Under the pieces are notes generated by a model. It was not told the DNA's origin, made no database searches, and saw nothing but the letters and a program-made list of their open reading frames with translations. Source: Oasisia sp. SBJ-2009 (Eukaryota > Annelida > Polychaeta > Sabellida > Siboglinidae). Taken from it: a stretch of 64,000 nt of DNA. Below, in pieces: positions 61,355 to 64,000 of this stretch. Each line of letters starts with the position of its first letter. Positions within the stretch are counted from its first letter, which is position 1. The stretch covers positions 27,258,101 to 27,322,100 of the forward strand of contig OZ024857.1 in assembly GCA_964017155.1 (NCBI GenBank), in the 5' to 3' direction. The position numbers and the translations under genes were made by a program.

Positions 61355-62043
61355 TAGGGTTGGGGAGACTATCCAACTAAGTACTTCAGAAACAAATTGT
61401 TTGAGTAGTCTAGTACTGTACACATACAACTAACACATACTTAAACTGATATAGTACTCGAGAAACAAGTATGTGTACTTTTAAAAGTACCCGAGCACCA
61501 GGGCTTTATGCAGGATCAAATTATTGCCAGTCACATGTTTTGGTGGACACATTGATGTTAACTGTTAAGCCAATTTATAAACTTTTAAATTGTGCCTGAT
61601 GACCTTAAATGGGCTACAAACACACATTTGACACCATTTACACTCACTTTCAAGGCATAACTAACAATATCTATGGTTTTGGTCTTTTGGAAGACCTTTT
61701 TTTTACGCCTTCATTTTTTTACCCGTCCACAACCCGTCCTCCATATTTCTACCCGTCCATATTCGTTTTTACCCGTCCAAATGACGGGTGGACGGGTCTA
61801 TAGATAAAGCTATGCCGAGCACTAGTACCTAATAAGATTTGTACATGATACTAGTAGCATCAGAGCATCATCCAGGATCTATCCATTTTTACTTCAAAAA
61901 TGGTCTAGTACTTTGCACTATTTGAGATACACACAAAATCATTCCAAAGTACTCATAACTATTCATATTTTAATGAGTACTTCATAAAATAAAAATATGA
62001 GTACCAATATGTATTAGTAATAGTAATGAGTACTTCAGCCCTA
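61355..62043. mobile_element. hAT-like non-autonomous transposon remnant (~690 bp)
   Basis: The left end TAGGGTTGGGGAGACTA.. and the complement of the right end TAGGGCTGAAGTACTCAT.. are similar inverted ends of the hAT-like (C/T)AGGG(T/C)TG type. AGTACTTCAG/GAGTACTT motifs recur inside both arms. The centre has five ACCCGTCC motifs and a hairpin (ACCCGTCC...GGACGGGT at about 61770-61798). No transposase frame, and no matching 8-bp target duplication visible. Confidence 0.4.
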
Positions 62044-63086
62044 ATCCTACAGGGTAACAGAACAGGCAAGTACTTCAGAAACAGAGCTGTAATGTTGAAT
62101 GTTATCATCTTCTCGCTCTGACTTCTATTCTTCTTCTCCTCGACTCTATGTACACTCTCTTTGGGCAATATTTCCTCACTACAAATAACGTCCCTTCCTT
62201 GCACTATAATGCACTTAGGAATTCACATTGTAGGTTGACCCCTCTCTGGACACCAATGAACTGTACTTGGAAAATTAAAACACTGAATCCAGCTGTCATT
62301 TTTTTGTTTCATTTCATTTACCCAGTTCCAAGAAAAGCAATCAGGGAATAAACGCATCTATACTATTTTGCATAAATTCTGTGTTGTGGATCATGAATGT
62401 GGTTATTAAAAGGGGTTGGTTGCATGGTGCTGTTTACAAGTAGGAATCTCCCCTCCTAGAGCCTACATACTGTGGCTTGCCTGCTACTAATAATGAGTAT
62501 TTAAATAGACACTGTATGTGTTTGAACATTCTAACTATCCACAAAATTAATTATTATTGTGTCTACTTTTTATATAAAAAGTAGAAAATTGAAATAAGTT
62601 GTCTTTATCCACACAATCGAACAACAGTTATTTATATTTCTGATGACCATGTATCAATGTTTCCCAGCATTTGTCTTGATGCAGATGCATTGATTAAATA
62701 AAGATTGTTCATCGAGCGATTTCTGGAAATATTCAGAGACCATATCAATGAATTATTTTTCTGTATACACGTTGCATTTTCAGACCTGCTAATTTATATT
62801 TAGATTCCCCAACATTGAGCTATTACGGTAGTCAAGGCAATATTATCAAAGTTCCTGCTAAACTGCTAATAGTTTTAGTTTCTGTGTAGCTTCTCTGCTA
62901 GAGTTGATTGTATTGTCTAACACAAGATTTTCCCCTCCACTTTTCCTCTGTCTTTCTAACATCCATCTACGCTGAGTGTTCCTGGCACCTTAAACGAGGA
63001 ATGCCTGTTTTCCTGCGGCCTTGTGGTTTCACATCCTCGTCTGCCTTTGATAGTTAATCTGCAGACATTTGCACCAGGTGTCCTAC

Positions 63087-63125
63087 CTGGTTCCTACTAT
63101 TCATCCCATTAAGAAGGACCTGCAT
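63087..63125 (-). CDS. CACNB: Candidate first exon for the lysine-rich CACNB isoform (13 codons)
   Basis: The lysine-rich exon at 57743-57826 needs an upstream ATG exon ending in phase 0. On the minus strand at 63125 an ATG opens MQVLLNGMNSRNQ and ends at donor CAG|GTAGGA in phase 0. An in-frame TAG lies two codons upstream, and a short in-frame upstream ORF (MNYLRE) precedes that. The 62930-63220 segment is somewhat more GC-rich than its flanks but not a clear CpG island. This is the best match I see in 57.8-64 kb. The true first exon may lie outside the window. Confidence 0.25.
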
Positions 63126-64000
63126 CCCAATCTATTCCCTCAAGTAATTCATCTGGTTTCTATCCAACCTTTGGTGCAGTAATTCTTCAGTATGTGGCAC
63201 TGTGTTTGCTTGTTTCTTATTCCTCAATAAACAGTGGTAGTGACTAGTGCACTAAGGCTGGTCATTGTACCTTACAGCCATCCTTAGGTTTGCTGACAAT
63301 GTCTGGAATGCAGGATCCTCACAGGGGTGGATCACAAACAAAACAGTATTTTCAGTGTTACAGCAGTTGCCTCGTCGTGTGAGGTATTTAATCAGCAACA
63401 TCCTGATGATGAGTGGGTTACAGAGCAAGAATTAAACTTACTTCGACTTTGCTACTGCTGTAAGAATAAATGTTTCTGTATCGCAGGCACATGTGGAATC
63501 ATGAAAATGTTACTACATTGCACACTTGCACTGTCAAATAGAGATGATTTCCCGAGTTACATCAAAATTGCAGACCTGTGTAAAATCTCTTATTTTGTGG
63601 CAAAAAAATATCTTATTTTGTGGTCTATGTTAATTGTCATTGCCATAAACTAAAACACATCATAAATCAATTATAAATGCCTAGTGTCAGTTATTAATAA
63701 CTTATTTCAATACATTTTGTTAAGGTTTTTATCCTTTATAAATAGGCTTATATTTAAATTATAGTAAAATGGATGCTGGATTGTTTGGCCTTGAGCAGTG
63801 TGTTGAAACCATGCCGATTTTACTCACAAATTTGCAACAATGTTTTTTATATTTCATGAGGATTCAAAGTAGTGACAATCTAAGTACAGTTATTTCTGTA
63901 CACATTGTGATGGAGACTAAATAAAAAAACATCCACATACTCGGTCGTACCTACTTAAAGCATCAGGATTGTAACACATTACAATTAAATAAACAGACCA

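Larger units (their letters stand above)
57827..64000 (-). other. Sequence upstream of the lysine-rich CACNB exon
   Basis: Probably further CACNB intron. It contains the degenerate 34-bp repeat (57.95-58.27 kb), the unrecognised open stretch (60.75-61.08 kb), a hAT-like remnant and the candidate 13-codon first exon. The 108-codon plus frame at 63327-63653 is not recognised. 58.5-60.7 and 62.1-62.9 kb are AT-rich with nothing supportable. Confidence 0.55.

Overview
The window is animal nuclear DNA: AT-rich, gene-poor and full of microsatellites, minisatellites, tRNA-derived SINE copies and degenerate DNA transposons. There are no operons or bacterial signals. The species cannot be fixed from sequence alone. 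An invertebrate is likely, and a mollusc or other lophotrochozoan is my best guess (inference only).

The one gene I can recognise is on the minus strand: the 5' half of a voltage-gated calcium channel beta subunit (CACNB). Three short coding exons with canonical splice sites, all in phase 0, match the family. They are 57743-57826 (lysine-rich N-terminal segment ending ...SFIRQ), 9758-9874 (GSADS... to ...QLEKAK) and 1018-1140 (start of the SH3 domain, [12 protein letters not shown]... to ...DFLHIKE). The rest of SH3, the HOOK and the guanylate-kinase-like domain must lie beyond base 1. The intron between the first two recognised exons is about 48 kb.

Alternative first exons are expected in this family. 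Upstream (on the minus strand) of the GSADS exon I find several ATG-initiated open segments that end at a good GT donor in phase 0, so each could splice directly to it. The best are 14768-14989 (74 aa) and 25726-25812 (29 aa, preceded directly by an in-frame stop, in a CpG-rich island). Weaker ones are at 47029-47052, 37880-38125 (contains two perfect CRE palindromes) and 21584-21727. One at 63087-63125 could feed the lysine-rich exon. Calcium channel beta isoforms differ mainly in such N-termini, so the window looks like a multi-promoter 5' region.

By region: 1-9.7 kb is intron with two 34-bp minisatellites, a large TA-cored inverted repeat and a TIR-like insert beside the SH3 exon. 9.9-26 kb is intron plus candidate promoters. 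26-43.6 kb holds AT-rich intron, a 1.4-kb pyrimidine tract and the CRE island. 43.7-45.6 kb is a 39-bp minisatellite of about 48 hairpin-forming units, open in several frames. 46-57 kb has another CpG-rich segment, a large CA tract, a CT tract and more minisatellites. 57.8-64 kb is upstream sequence with a degenerate satellite, a hAT-like remnant and one unrecognised open stretch at 60.8-61.1 kb. Nearly all long open frames in the window come from tandem repeats and are not genes.
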